Assembly: GCF_003097535.1 (NCBI RefSeq)
Contig: NZ_CP029187.1
Location: forward strand, 2,480,001-2,544,000
Direction: 5' to 3'
DNA length: 64,000 bases
Source: Flavobacterium pallidum
Lineage (GTDB): Bacteria; Bacteroidota; Bacteroidia; Flavobacteriales; Flavobacteriaceae
Part shown: positions 25,076 through 35,475 of the stretch, one piece after another
Layout: each line of letters begins with the position of its first letter
Numbering within the stretch: position 1 is the first letter of the stretch
Made by a program: the position numbers and the translations under genes
The notes under the pieces: model-generated
What the model saw: the letters and a program-made list of their open reading frames with translations, nothing else
Databases searched by the model: none
Told to the model about the DNA's origin: nothing

Positions 25076-27377
25076 AAAAAGGATAACCGATTGCAAGATT
25101 GAATATCAAATTCTCCTTACGCCAAGACCCGCTGCCGAAACTGATGTCGTCAATCACCCAGCGTTGCCCGGCAGGAAGATAGGGCTTACGCAACGGAAAT
25201 GCCAGATCGGTTCGTAACACAAGGAACGACAAATCGAAACGCAAACCAACCCCGGTCCCGACAGCAATCTCACTGAGGAATTTCTTTGAGAATTCGGCAC
25301 CGGGTTTGTTTGTGTCCTTATGCATCAGCCAGATGTTTCCGGCATCGACAAATACGGCACCTTTTACAATACTGAAGATTTTTGCACGGTATTCCGTATT
25401 GAATTCCAATTTGATGTCACCCGATTGGTCGGGTAGGAAATCACTGCTTTCCGACTCGCCATTATAAGAGCCAGGACCCAGCGAACGCGCCCTGAAAGCA
25501 CGGATACTGTTTGTACCGCCAATGAAAAACTGCTTGATGTAAGGCAATTCGGTCGAGTTTCCATAACCATATCCGACACCGGCAATAATGCGGCTGGCCA
25601 ATACCGCTTCACCGCCAAGTTTCAGGTAATGCCTGAAATCATTTTCCATTTTTACAAACTGGCTGAAGGCGACACCCAGGACTTCTTTTTCTTTTCCTGC
25701 CTTAACATCAGCACCTAAAGCAAGTCCGGCAATGGTTCCGGCCACATCGAGGCTGCCTTTATAATAGAAGGTATTTTTCCTGGCGGTCTGCATCGTATTG
25801 GTATACGTAAAAGAATAAGTCGGCCCGAAAATCAATTGTTTTTCAATGACTTTTTCGAGTGTTTTGTTGCCCAGTGCCTGCTGGCGGTATAAATCGGTAA
25901 CCAGCGACGGAGCTACATAATTGATTTCGGTGATATTCAATTGGTGTTCCTTACGGATGTTCTCTTTCCACAGATAACCGAACGAGCCCTTAAACGAATT
26001 CAGTGAATACAACTTTTCCCTTTTCTGGAATTCATAACCTAAAGTAGCTTTGGTCTTTGGCACAAATCCGCTCGACGACCTTAATTTAAACGGCGCAATG
26101 AACCGCGGCCAGGTCAAACTCACTTCAGATCCGACGCGGTATACATTATAACCATTATTTTGCCCGGAAATCTGTGCTTCCAGTCCACCGAAAACCGATA
26201 CATTCAGCAATTCTGCACCGCGAAAGGTATTGCGGTTACTCCAGTTGATGTTCAGCTCGGTTCCGGTATAATTCGCCGAATTGGTTTTCCCAAGCACTTC
26301 GACACGGATTGATTTCTTAGGCAACGGTGTCAGGTAATAGTAAGCATCAAGCGCATTTTCATTCTCCTTTGAGATCTTAAACTGGTTTTTTACGAATTTA
26401 AAAGTGCCGAGGTTTACCAGACGGTTTAGCGAAAGATTATGGTCTGTCCGGTTGTACACATCATATTTATTGAAATACAGCGTGCGGTCAAAAATCCTCG
26501 GGTCAAACAATTTTTTCTTATCGAGGATCGTAAAATCCTTGTATTGCACCACACCGGTCGTATCCCCGCGGACGCTGTCGCGCTGCATCCTTCGCAAAGA
26601 ATAATCGGGATAAACGTAAATGTCGTTGATGGTGAATACTTTAGAGCCACGCGCCGGCATATCGTCTTTGGCTTTCACCAATAAATCCACGTGGTAACTC
26701 CCCACGGTGCTGTCTACCTGGACTTTCAGGAAATCGGGGCTGAAGAAATAAAAACCTTCTTCCTTTAAGCGCGCATCGATACGCGTGCGCTCCAGCTTGA
26801 TGGTTTCGAGATCGTATGGATTCCCGGATTTCAGTAAGGTTTTGTCGGCTGTCCTGGTAATGGCCTGTTCCAGCGCGCTCGAGTCCTGAGGGAAAATCAC
26901 GTTGCGGATTTTGTATTGTTTGCCGGGCATCACCGTATATTCTGCACTGACCCTTTTGCCTTTTTTCGTGGAATCAGAAGTGACCATCGTTTTGAAGTAA
27001 CCCCGGTTTTCGCTGTAATTCTGCAAAATATCGGCGTTCAGATCCAGGTCTACCTGGCTGAACAATACCGGCGGTTCCCCTACTTTGGTGCGAAGCCAGT
27101 GCCGGAATCCCTTCTCCTTTTTAGGTTCGCCGGCCAGGTTGTAAATCAGCAGTTTCGGGCGCAGCCCCAATATTTTTGAATTCGGTTTCGGGCGCAGTAA
27201 TCCCTTCAGTTCCCGTTCGAGTGATTTACGTTCTTTACGTGATATGAGTGAATCTTTGACCTTGATTTTTCCCCCGACGTATAGGTATTCGCCGTCCGGA
27301 AGGTATTTTGTATTGCTGCACGAATACGATACCAGCAGCAGCATGCAAAGGCAATATTGTAAAATCCGTTTTATCAT
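25074..27377 (-). CDS. TamL: BamA/TamA-type outer-membrane protein with lipoprotein signal
   Basis: The 767-residue protein has a lipobox ('LVSYSC', lipidated cysteine near residue 20), POTRA-like alpha/beta segments in its first 300 residues and a C-terminal 16-strand-type barrel ending in phenylalanine (NLAIGYPF), as expected for a BAM substrate. The barrel part has the Omp85 signature region with 'FIGGTNSIRAFRARSLGPG'. Lipid-modified TamA relatives in Bacteroidota are called TamL. The gene directly follows tamB with a 4-nt overlap (ATGA), so the two are co-produced. Together they would span the periplasm and help assemble proteins or move lipids in the outer membrane. Confidence 0.9.
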   Translation of the reverse strand: MIKRILQYCLCMLLLVSYSCSNTKYLPDGEYLYVGGKIKVKDSLISRKERKSLERELKGLLRPKPNSKILGLRPKLLIYNLAGEPKKEKGFRHWLRTKVGEPPVLFSQVDLDLNADILQNYSENRGYFKTMVTSDSTKKGKRVSAEYTVMPGKQYKIRNVIFPQDSSALEQAITRTADKTLLKSGNPYDLETIKLERTRIDARLKEEGFYFFSPDFLKVQVDSTVGSYHVDLLVKAKDDMPARGSKVFTINDIYVYPDYSLRRMQRDSVRGDTTGVVQYKDFTILDKKKLFDPRIFDRTLYFNKYDVYNRTDHNLSLNRLVNLGTFKFVKNQFKISKENENALDAYYYLTPLPKKSIRVEVLGKTNSANYTGTELNINWSNRNTFRGAELLNVSVFGGLEAQISGQNNGYNVYRVGSEVSLTWPRFIAPFKLRSSSGFVPKTKATLGYEFQKREKLYSLNSFKGSFGYLWKENIRKEHQLNITEINYVAPSLVTDLYRQQALGNKTLEKVIEKQLIFGPTYSFTYTNTMQTARKNTFYYKGSLDVAGTIAGLALGADVKAGKEKEVLGVAFSQFVKMENDFRHYLKLGGEAVLASRIIAGVGYGYGNSTELPYIKQFFIGGTNSIRAFRARSLGPGSYNGESESSDFLPDQSGDIKLEFNTEYRAKIFSIVKGAVFVDAGNIWLMHKDTNKPGAEFSKKFLSEIAVGTGVGLRFDLSFLVLRTDLAFPLRKPYLPAGQRWVIDDISFGSGSWRKENLIFNLAIGYPF

Positions 27378-30300
27378 GGCTTTTTAGTTTCAGTGGTTTT
27401 GTCGGCTTCCTTCTCTTTTTGTTGTTCCTTGAATTCGGCGGCTTTTTGCGCTTCTTCTTTTGCCTTCAATTCCTTTTCTTTCCGGAGTCGCAGGCGTTGC
27501 TCGCGTTTTTCTTCCTTGCTGCGGTGGAACAGCTCGCTGAATTTATCATAATCCATCGTAATGATGAATGCCACGCCCGTTTCGATTACCTGTCCCTGCA
27601 GCGCCACCTGGTATTCGTTTTTGCGATACGCACGAAGTACATACCGTCCATCCTTCGACAATTGATAATCAGCCGAAACATCGCCTGCAATCGTATTGGC
27701 CTGTTCATTTACCTGCTGTTCGCCCTCAACATCAAAATTGCTGCCGACGGTGACTTTCAGTCTGTCATTGAGCAGTTTTTTGGAAACCGCTACATTCAGG
27801 TCGGTTTTATTTTCCCTTTGCCCCGAAGTGTAATCCTCAGTGGATTCAAGGTCAAAAACAATGTCCACGCCTTTAATCAGGTTTCCTGCCAGATCATTGA
27901 GTTGCTGTGACAGGATTTTGCTGACACTTTGCCTTGCCATCCCTTCAGCGCTTGTTCCCGACTCGCTGGCAAACGGATTCTCTCCGATGAATCTGTTGAG
28001 TAAAAGCAACGCAAAAACCTGCTTGTTCAATTCTGCCGGTTCCTGGCGCAACTGCTCTAGCTTTGCACGGGTATTTGTAGTAACATCAGAGGAAACACCG
28101 TAATTCTTTTCAGGCAGCGTAATGTCGAAAGTAATATCTGGCTTCAGCAATTCTCCGTTAAGCTTCAGCAGCAATTCAAACGGAAGCCGCTGTTTGTAAG
28201 TATTCCTTATGGCTGGCGTAACCGATCCCAACTGGTCGTCGAGCAAATCAATCGGCGCGACATTGGCATTGTATACCGCGGTAATATTAATATCGGCAGA
28301 TGTGGGTTCGCCGGTCCACAAAATGTAACTGCCCTCACGAATGTTGAATTTTCGTTTAAGCAGGTTGAACGTCATTTCATAAGAACCTTCCTTGAGTTCA
28401 TAACGGCCGGTCAGCGTAGTTTTCCCGGATTCATCAATCCCGCCGGAAAGCCTGGCTTCGCCTTTCACTTTTACGAAGTCACCATTGCCTTTGTCGATGA
28501 TCAGCGTGAGTTCGGCATCCTTATCGATTTCTATATTGACAGAAACATCGAGGCCTTTAAACGGTGTTTTGCTTATTAAATCAGCATCGGTAACCAGTTT
28601 TTCGTTTAATTGCGGATTGTCCTGATCGATAAATTCCACAATGCCTTCACGGTCAGCAATAGAAGGATCAGGTTGTGGCAGGACGATGGTCAGCCTGGTA
28701 TCTTCATTGATTTTAATCGTGCCGTCGATAATCGGTTTGTTCAGGTCGCCTCTAATGCTAAGGCGGGAATTCAGGAAGAGTTTTCCGTAATACAAATCGT
28801 TGTCTTTAGCCTTGGAATCCATCGCACGGAAATTATCGGCGTTGATATTCAGGGCGAAACCATAATCTCGGTAATTAGATGTATTTACTTTTCCTTTAAT
28901 GGTCAGCGTATTTTTTTCAGCATCCGAAAGGGAGAAATCGGTAAACACAATCCCTGTTTCGGTAAAATCAATCCTGTCATTCATCAGGTTGAAAGGTGAA
29001 TTGAGTTTTACCACCGTAAAAGCACCGTTGTGGAATTGCAGTCCGCCGATGATTTTTGGGGCATCGACTGTTCCTGAAATTTTCATATCACCTGATACAT
29101 AACCGCTTCCTTTGGCGATATTGCCCGCCGTGAAAGGCTGGATGCTGGTGATGTTCAGGCGGTCGATATCAAGGTTCGTGTCGAAGCTGCTGTTGTCGCT
29201 GCGGTATGTCCCGTCGAGATTTACGAGGTTTTCCTGGCCGGTGATACGCACTTTCGCACGATAGGAATTCAGCAGTTCATTGTCGACCTGGATGGCGACA
29301 TCACCGATGGTGTCTTTCTTAAAGGTGAGATTGGCAATCTTTAAATCAGACGTAAAGACGGGTTTCTTCATCAGGTCCTTCAGCACCACATTCCCGTTCA
29401 GCCTTCCGCCAAGCGCCAGTGAATCTTTCTGGACCATACGTGAAATCGTCTCGATATCGAAATCCCGGAAGTCCACATTCAAAGGCGCGTTGGCTGCCGT
29501 AGATTGTGACTGGATTTTTACGGCACTGCCGTTATTGCTCAGCTCGAAATTATCCGCATAAATGCCTTTGCTGCCAAAACGGACGACATTATTATCGGCA
29601 ATCAGCCACGGCTCGTAATTGAGCAGCAGATCGGCGGGAATCAGGTGCAGTTCGGTATCGCCATCTAGGGATTTCAAAGTCCCGGCGACGATATAATGGT
29701 CTTTGTCCTTTGCGTCCTTCAGCTGCAGACGGTAAGCAATCAGGTTGTTTTCAATCCTTCCGGTCAGGCTGGTGTATGGCAGGCGGAATTCCTCGCTCTG
29801 CACTTCATCAATTACCGCGCTGTACACTAAAGCGTTGCCTTCCTTGCCAATCTTAATCACGGCATTTGAAATCGTGTTGGCACCATACACCAGCCTCGGG
29901 ATGGACGCATCGACAGTAATCGTATCATTCACGCTATTGTACCTTCCGGAAATCGTCATGGGCTCGATACGGGTGATTTGCGGTACCAGTTTCATAATTA
30001 CCGGGTCGTTGATGATATTGACTTTAAACGCGAATTGCTGTGGCGGCGTGGCTGTTTTTTTTGCTTTAGGGTTGGTGTCGTAATATTTCGCAATGGAGTT
30101 TGAAAGTGCTGTACCGATTTTCGTCAGCTGGTATTTCCCGTCAATATCGGCTTTCAGGAATTGGGAACGGATTTGCAGCGAATTTCTTTCCGCTGTAGAG
30201 ACGGCGATGATATTAACGGAATCCAATTGGAATTGCTCTTTTTCATTGGCGATGACCAAATGATAGGCACTGATCTTTCCGTTCAGGAAATCCGGATCGG

Positions 30301-32473
30301 CGGTATCGATATCGGCATCCACCTTCCCGCGGAGCTTCATGACACCGGCGTGGAGGTTGAGTTTGTTCAAATCGGCAATATCCACATTCAGGCGCAATTT
30401 TACCGCAGGATATTTTCCGCTGAAATCCCCTTCGGAAACCAGGTCGAAATCCAGGTTCGGATCGTTCATGCCCGCCGTAGCTTCAAATTTTCCGTTACGG
30501 ATGGTGCCCTTTAGCGCTAAGTTTTTATAATCATATCCATTAAAACGGGCCTTAACCAGGTTGATATCTGCGGCAGCGTTCGCTGTTTTCGGATTCAAAC
30601 CGACACCCTTTACTTTTGCTTTCACGCTGATTTTCCCCAGGGAATCATTTTTGAGCAGTTTCCCCAAATCGAAATTGTCCAGCGCGACATCGCCATCATA
30701 TCGCTCACGGTTTTTAACCCTTTGATCGAACCGGCCTCTGACTTTCGCATTCCCGAAACTGCTGTTCAAGGTAAGGTTGGTATTGAAATTGTTGATTGCG
30801 CCTTTGAACTGCCCTTTGAGCGCTATTTGCGATGGCAATTGGATGTTCGACGGCAAAGTTCCTTCAGGGACAAATCCTTTGATATCTTTTGCAGAGGTTT
30901 TCAGATTACGGATGTTCAGGTCGAAATAAGCCGTTTTAACATCGGGAAGTCCCTTTATTTTTCCGCTGGCGGCAAGAGTGGTGTTGCCGATGCCGCTGAC
31001 TTCAAGATTCGGGATGTTCAGGTCAGACAGCTGGCCGTCGATTTTGCCATTGATGTTCAGCACGGCTTTTTTGTTATCCTTGAAGGGATTCGTTCCCGAA
31101 AGTCCGGGAACAAACATCAGGATGTCTTCAAAAGCGATATGGCTGTCTTTTAAATTGGCATTTACGGAAAGGTTTCCGGGATTTTCCTTGATGGCGTCCA
31201 ACGATGAATATGCTACGGAAATCTGGTCCTGAATCAGCGTTTTCGGGGTTTTTAAATATAAGTTCCGAAGCGAGGCACCTTTGTCATTGTAACTGAAATC
31301 AGTTTTTAAGGACTGGATGTCGAGGCCTTTTTTCTCTTTTGCAGAAAGCGAAGCAAGTTTTCCAGAGATGCCGTATTTACTATAATTGAGTTTGTTGGCT
31401 TTCAGGTTGAAACCAGAAATGGCCATGTGTTTATAATCGATTCCGTTGGCAACGGGTTTGGCATTTTCATCATCAAACCGGAAGTTGATATTTTTCAGGT
31501 TGGTGTTATTCACACTGATTTTCCAGTCGTTTTTCAAGCTCCCTGGAGCGGTTTTGATTTCAGGGGCTTTGTCATATTTCCCGATGGTGAGTGCGCCTTT
31601 TACACCTTCAAGATTGAGATTGTCGATGATGATTTGCTGTTTCGGCAGATCTGATTTTTTAAAATCAATGCCGAGTTTGTCCAGCGATAATCCACTGTTT
31701 AATTGGGTACCCTTATTGTCATAAGCCACATTGATTTTTGACAGCCTGATTTTTTTAAGTTTTATGTTCAGGTGGGGCGTTGCCTTTACGATGGAATCTG
31801 TTTTCTCGATGGTATTTACTGCAATTTCCCTCACTAAATCGCCCTGTTCGAGATTCAGTTTCAATCCGTCGAGATTGATTTCAGGAACGTCGAAGTCCAT
31901 TTTATCGAGATCGAATTTCTTGACATCAGTATCAAAATGCGTCAGTTTTATCTTAAGGTTGTTCTTTGAAATCGCATCGTCAAAACGCAGCCGGACGTTA
32001 TCCAGCTTTACTTTTTTCAGCGAAAAAACCATGGGTGCCGAACTATCTTTGGCTTTGCCAGAATCGAATGCTTTGATGATGTAATCAAAATTAAAAACCG
32101 AATCTTTATTGCGTTTTACATTGGCAGTAATCCCTTCAAGCATCACCGAGTTCAGCTCGACCTGATTGTCAAGAAGCTTAAACAGGCTAATATCGACCTT
32201 GATTTTCTCTCCTGCCAGCAGCGTGTCTTTTTGTTGGCTTTCAATGTATACATCTTCCAGGATAACATATTTAGGCAATCCGATTTCAATACGGCCGATT
32301 TTTACGGGAGTGTGGATTTTGCCCTCAAGGTAAGTAACGGCCTTGTCCTTGATGCGTTGCTGGACGTACGGAATCTGTATGAGCAATACTACAAGCAGGA
32401 AAAGCCCAAGTATGGATCCGATGGTCCATGCGAGTATCTTAAGGGTTTTCCTTACGTACTTATTTAATGCCAT
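27374..32473 (-). CDS. tamB: TamB translocation/assembly module
   Basis: The 1,699-residue protein has a short cytoplasmic start, an inner-membrane anchor (about 13-33, 'WTIGSILGLFLLVVLLI'), then a long repetitive beta-rich AsmA/TamB region of about 1,580 residues that would form a hydrophobic groove through the periplasm. The C-terminal DUF490 region includes 'RLPFELLLKLNGELLKPDI' and 'QVFALLLLNRFIG'. The final 50 residues are an extremely charged Lys/Glu-rich helix (RSKEEKREQRLRLRK...), which many TamB proteins lack. It precedes and overlaps the tamL gene. TamB-type proteins move phospholipids or help insert outer-membrane proteins. Confidence 0.93.
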   Translation of the reverse strand: MALNKYVRKTLKILAWTIGSILGLFLLVVLLIQIPYVQQRIKDKAVTYLEGKIHTPVKIGRIEIGLPKYVILEDVYIESQQKDTLLAGEKIKVDISLFKLLDNQVELNSVMLEGITANVKRNKDSVFNFDYIIKAFDSGKAKDSSAPMVFSLKKVKLDNVRLRFDDAISKNNLKIKLTHFDTDVKKFDLDKMDFDVPEINLDGLKLNLEQGDLVREIAVNTIEKTDSIVKATPHLNIKLKKIRLSKINVAYDNKGTQLNSGLSLDKLGIDFKKSDLPKQQIIIDNLNLEGVKGALTIGKYDKAPEIKTAPGSLKNDWKISVNNTNLKNINFRFDDENAKPVANGIDYKHMAISGFNLKANKLNYSKYGISGKLASLSAKEKKGLDIQSLKTDFSYNDKGASLRNLYLKTPKTLIQDQISVAYSSLDAIKENPGNLSVNANLKDSHIAFEDILMFVPGLSGTNPFKDNKKAVLNINGKIDGQLSDLNIPNLEVSGIGNTTLAASGKIKGLPDVKTAYFDLNIRNLKTSAKDIKGFVPEGTLPSNIQLPSQIALKGQFKGAINNFNTNLTLNSSFGNAKVRGRFDQRVKNRERYDGDVALDNFDLGKLLKNDSLGKISVKAKVKGVGLNPKTANAAADINLVKARFNGYDYKNLALKGTIRNGKFEATAGMNDPNLDFDLVSEGDFSGKYPAVKLRLNVDIADLNKLNLHAGVMKLRGKVDADIDTADPDFLNGKISAYHLVIANEKEQFQLDSVNIIAVSTAERNSLQIRSQFLKADIDGKYQLTKIGTALSNSIAKYYDTNPKAKKTATPPQQFAFKVNIINDPVIMKLVPQITRIEPMTISGRYNSVNDTITVDASIPRLVYGANTISNAVIKIGKEGNALVYSAVIDEVQSEEFRLPYTSLTGRIENNLIAYRLQLKDAKDKDHYIVAGTLKSLDGDTELHLIPADLLLNYEPWLIADNNVVRFGSKGIYADNFELSNNGSAVKIQSQSTAANAPLNVDFRDFDIETISRMVQKDSLALGGRLNGNVVLKDLMKKPVFTSDLKIANLTFKKDTIGDVAIQVDNELLNSYRAKVRITGQENLVNLDGTYRSDNSSFDTNLDIDRLNITSIQPFTAGNIAKGSGYVSGDMKISGTVDAPKIIGGLQFHNGAFTVVKLNSPFNLMNDRIDFTETGIVFTDFSLSDAEKNTLTIKGKVNTSNYRDYGFALNINADNFRAMDSKAKDNDLYYGKLFLNSRLSIRGDLNKPIIDGTIKINEDTRLTIVLPQPDPSIADREGIVEFIDQDNPQLNEKLVTDADLISKTPFKGLDVSVNIEIDKDAELTLIIDKGNGDFVKVKGEARLSGGIDESGKTTLTGRYELKEGSYEMTFNLLKRKFNIREGSYILWTGEPTSADINITAVYNANVAPIDLLDDQLGSVTPAIRNTYKQRLPFELLLKLNGELLKPDITFDITLPEKNYGVSSDVTTNTRAKLEQLRQEPAELNKQVFALLLLNRFIGENPFASESGTSAEGMARQSVSKILSQQLNDLAGNLIKGVDIVFDLESTEDYTSGQRENKTDLNVAVSKKLLNDRLKVTVGSNFDVEGEQQVNEQANTIAGDVSADYQLSKDGRYVLRAYRKNEYQVALQGQVIETGVAFIITMDYDKFSELFHRSKEEKREQRLRLRKEKELKAKEEAQKAAEFKEQQKEKEADKTTETKKP

Positions 32474-32644
32474 ATCACATCCTGAATTTGAAAAATTTTA
32501 CTTACAAATGTGATGTTTTAGTGGGTTTTTTCGCTTATAATTGTGGGGTTGTTTGTTATAGAATTTCAATGTTTGTTACCACGTATGTGCCTTTGAAGAT
32601 GCTTTTACTTTGAAAAATGCCTCGGCGTAATAGTTCTTAAAATA

Positions 32645-33655
32645 TTAATCTTGCTCATGGTTTAATTTTCTTAAAATCTCCCCCACAATCCCATCTATAA
32701 TCTCCTGCGTCATATCTGGATAATCCACGGGAATTATTCTTCCATTTTCAAGCCAGTCCTTAATGATGTCGTTGTGTTCTGCTTTGAGGCTTTTCACCAC
32801 TGGAACGCCCATCGCTTTCAATGCTGCAGCATTGAGGTGTTGCTCGTATTGGTTTTTCATCGGGATGACCAATAGTTTTTTGCCCAGGAACAGTGCCTCA
32901 GCAGGCGTTTCAAAACCAGCGCCGCACAGTACGCCAGCGCTTGATGCCATGCTCGCCGTAAACGCATTCCCGTCTATCGGGCGGATGGTGATGTTGCCTT
33001 TAGTGATTTTCTTCTTGTTGTGCTTTGAAAAAACTTCCCAGCGCACTTCAGGATGATCGGAAAGACGTTTGAGCAGTTTACGGTCGTCATAAGCCGGAAG
33101 GTATACCGTGTAATGCCCGTCGTTCGTTATTTTATGGTTGCGCACCTGGTGCCTGATCACTGGCGTGGATATGTTGCTGCCGTTGCCCGAGAAATGAAAA
33201 CCGTAGGAATGGTCGGCGGGAGCATAATGGGATAAGATCAGTTTGCCCATACGATCCACGTTTTCAGCAGGCGGGTAGCCGGGTGCCAGTACTGCAGCCT
33301 GGTGGCTCAAGGCAATGCACGGCTTTCCTTTAAAATAGCATGCCCAGGCCGATACCGGTTCGAAATCACTGATCACAAGGTCATAATCGTTTACAGGCAA
33401 TCTTCTGATATTTTTTACAAGCTTGCGCGTATTGGCTTTCGCAAAAGTCTTCCACAGGTCGACACCGCCGCTTTTGCCAAAGATGAAGCTGAGTCCGCGT
33501 ACCTCAAACTGCACCGGAAAAGGCAGTTTCAAATCGCCCTGCGTACCGCTCACAAGGATATCCACCTGTCCATGCCGCTGCAGGCACGGAATGATATCGA
33601 CGGCACGGCTCAGGTGCCCGTTGCCTGTACCCTGGATTGCGTAAAGTATTTTCAT
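32645..33655 (-). CDS. Glycosyltransferase, GT-B type (MJ1255-like)
   Basis: The 336-residue protein is a GT-B-fold glycosyltransferase with the opening 'KILYAIQGTGNGHLSRA', the nucleotide-sugar/acceptor loop style of MurG and MJ1255-like proteins. The C-terminal half has 'VLCGAGFETPAEALFLGKKL', a typical donor-binding motif with conserved Gly and Glu. The upstream ATG at 33676 would overlap the end of the glucosidase gene; the ATG at 33655 was chosen because it starts the first conserved strand. It lies directly downstream of a GH1 glucosidase on the same strand, 10 nt apart, suggesting one transcript. The acceptor and donor are unknown. Confidence 0.85.
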   Translation of the reverse strand: MKILYAIQGTGNGHLSRAVDIIPCLQRHGQVDILVSGTQGDLKLPFPVQFEVRGLSFIFGKSGGVDLWKTFAKANTRKLVKNIRRLPVNDYDLVISDFEPVSAWACYFKGKPCIALSHQAAVLAPGYPPAENVDRMGKLILSHYAPADHSYGFHFSGNGSNISTPVIRHQVRNHKITNDGHYTVYLPAYDDRKLLKRLSDHPEVRWEVFSKHNKKKITKGNITIRPIDGNAFTASMASSAGVLCGAGFETPAEALFLGKKLLVIPMKNQYEQHLNAAALKAMGVPVVKSLKAEHNDIIKDWLENGRIIPVDYPDMTQEIIDGIVGEILRKLNHEQD

Positions 33656-33665
33656 ATGATAAGAA

Positions 33666-35015
33666 TTAAAGGTCACTTAAAAAATCACGGTACCAATAGC
33701 CTGACTGCTTGATTGTGCGCTGCTGCGTCTCAAAGTCGACATGGACCAACCCGAAACGTGGGTGATAGCCTTCGGCCCATTCGAAGTTGTCGGTGAGCGT
33801 CCATACGAAATAACCGTGTACGTTTACGCCTTCCAGCTTTGCCCGTAACACTTCACGCAGGTGCGCTTTAAGATAATCCCTGCGGCGTCCGTCATATACC
33901 TGCCTGTTAACAATATCGTCGGGAAAGGCCGCGCCGTTTTCGGTAATGATGATTTTGTTGATGTTTTTGTAAGTGTGCAATCGCTTCAGCGTATGGTACA
34001 TTGATGGCGGATGCACTTCCCAGCCCATATCGGTGGTTTCCGTACTGCGTTTGGCAGCCGGGACCAGGGCAGCACCGATGTAAGGGGTAAGCCATCGCGA
34101 GCGCACAATTTCCCGCGTATAGCACTGTGCCCCGATGAAATCAAAATTGAAAGCCATTTGCTGTTCATCATCGGGCTGCATGTAACGCCGCATTTTGCGC
34201 AGGACAGCAAGATCAGCATCAGGGTAACCCATCCCGAGTATGGGTTCTATAAAGGTACGGTTGAGCAGCGTATCCACACGGGCACAGGCCGCCATATCCT
34301 TTGATCGCTGCGTATGCGGCTCAATATGCGTAAAGGAGAAAGTGGTACCTATCTGACTATCAGTATCGCTTCGTAAGATCCTGCCGCCTGCCGCCGTGGC
34401 CATAGTCACGTGATGAATGGATTTCAGGTAAGAAGCCAGCCCGCGTTTTCCAGGAGCATGGATGCCCAGGAAATAGCCCGCGCCGGTAAAAACCGATGGT
34501 TCATTCATCACCATCCAATTGGGGATGCGGTCCCCGAAATGCTTTGCGCATAAGGCAGCATAATCAGCGAACCACGATATGCTGTCACGGTTGGTCCAGC
34601 CGCCCTTGTCCTGCAATGCCTGTGGCAAATCCCAATGATATAGCGTTGCCCAGGGAGAAATGCCACATTCGAGCAGGTGGTCGATGACGCGGTTGTAGTA
34701 ATCGATGCCTTTCTGGTTTACGTTCCCTTGTCCGTTGGGCAGGATACGCGACCAGCTGAGGGAAAAACGGAAATCAGGAATGTGGAGTTGCCGCAATAAG
34801 GCAATATCATCTTCATAGCGGTTGTAAAAATCACAGGCCATGCCGGCATGGTCATTGTTTCGGACAGTACCTTTTTTCGCTGTGAAAGTATCCCAGATAG
34901 ACGGACCTTTGCCGTCAACATCAACAGCGCCTTCAATCTGGAAGGCGGCAGTGGATACACCCCAATGAAAACCAGGCCCGAATTGCTGTCGTTGCAACGG
35001 ATGTTTTTCTTCCAT
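33666..35015 (-). CDS. Family 1 beta-glucosidase
   Basis: The 449-residue TIM-barrel protein is a glycoside hydrolase family 1 enzyme. The acid/base glutamate is in 'WMVMNEPSVF' near residue 168, and the nucleophile glutamate is in 'IIITENGAAF' near residue 358. The N-terminal 'FHWGVSTAAFQIEGA' and 'TLYHWDLPQALQDKGGW' motifs are canonical, and the aglycone loop 'NFEWAEGYHPRFGLVHVD' completes the active site. No signal peptide is visible, so it is cytoplasmic and would split imported beta-glucosides. It precedes the glycosyltransferase gene on the same strand. Confidence 0.95.
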   Translation of the reverse strand: MEEKHPLQRQQFGPGFHWGVSTAAFQIEGAVDVDGKGPSIWDTFTAKKGTVRNNDHAGMACDFYNRYEDDIALLRQLHIPDFRFSLSWSRILPNGQGNVNQKGIDYYNRVIDHLLECGISPWATLYHWDLPQALQDKGGWTNRDSISWFADYAALCAKHFGDRIPNWMVMNEPSVFTGAGYFLGIHAPGKRGLASYLKSIHHVTMATAAGGRILRSDTDSQIGTTFSFTHIEPHTQRSKDMAACARVDTLLNRTFIEPILGMGYPDADLAVLRKMRRYMQPDDEQQMAFNFDFIGAQCYTREIVRSRWLTPYIGAALVPAAKRSTETTDMGWEVHPPSMYHTLKRLHTYKNINKIIITENGAAFPDDIVNRQVYDGRRRDYLKAHLREVLRAKLEGVNVHGYFVWTLTDNFEWAEGYHPRFGLVHVDFETQQRTIKQSGYWYRDFLSDL

Positions 35016-35475
35016 TTAGCGGTATAACATCATCAATGAAGGAAAGAAGACTGCATCGCCCGGAGGAAAAGCCACTGGCGGAAGGATTTGATAATATGGA
35101 TTATGGAATATTTCATCATCAATCGTTTTATACAAATTAATGATGGGAATGTTATTTAGGGGTAATGCGGGGGTTATGGTTTGGTTAAGGATGTGAAAGG
35201 CATTGGGTGCAAGGTGCGTGTTGATTGTCTGATTTTAGAATATTATGCTGAACTTTGTACGTGAAAATGAACCCTGACATTCCGGTAAGGTGTGACCGCG
35301 TGAAGGATGGAAGCGGCAGCCCGGAGCCTGCAAGGCGAGGACTAAAGCGGACAGCCCGGCCCGCAGGGACACGCCCAATGTATTAATATTTTGGAATTGC
35401 AAATCGATGTTGCTTTTGCGATCCGCCACAATAACCCGCCCAAAAATGCGTTTCTTTGCAATCTAACCAACGTTT
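35016..35475. other. Intergenic region with a GC-rich repeat-like block
   Basis: No gene is visible. The stretch 35268-35385 is strikingly GC-rich within AT-rich flanks and has repeated AGCGG and AGCCCGG motifs ('GAAGCGGCAGCCCGGAGCC' and 'AAAGCGGACAGCCCGG', in part), suggesting paired arms. Similar blocks recur in Flavobacterium genomes between genes in my recollection; only one copy is in this window. A 64-codon frame inside it on the minus strand is probably noise. Confidence 0.45.

Noticed and set aside
27840..32467. Many plus-strand frames antisense to tamB
   Set aside because: They follow the codon bias of the antisense gene and have no coherent domains.
35235..35429. 64-codon minus frame in the GC-rich intergenic block
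   Set aside because: It covers a repeat-like block only and has no start context or protein features.
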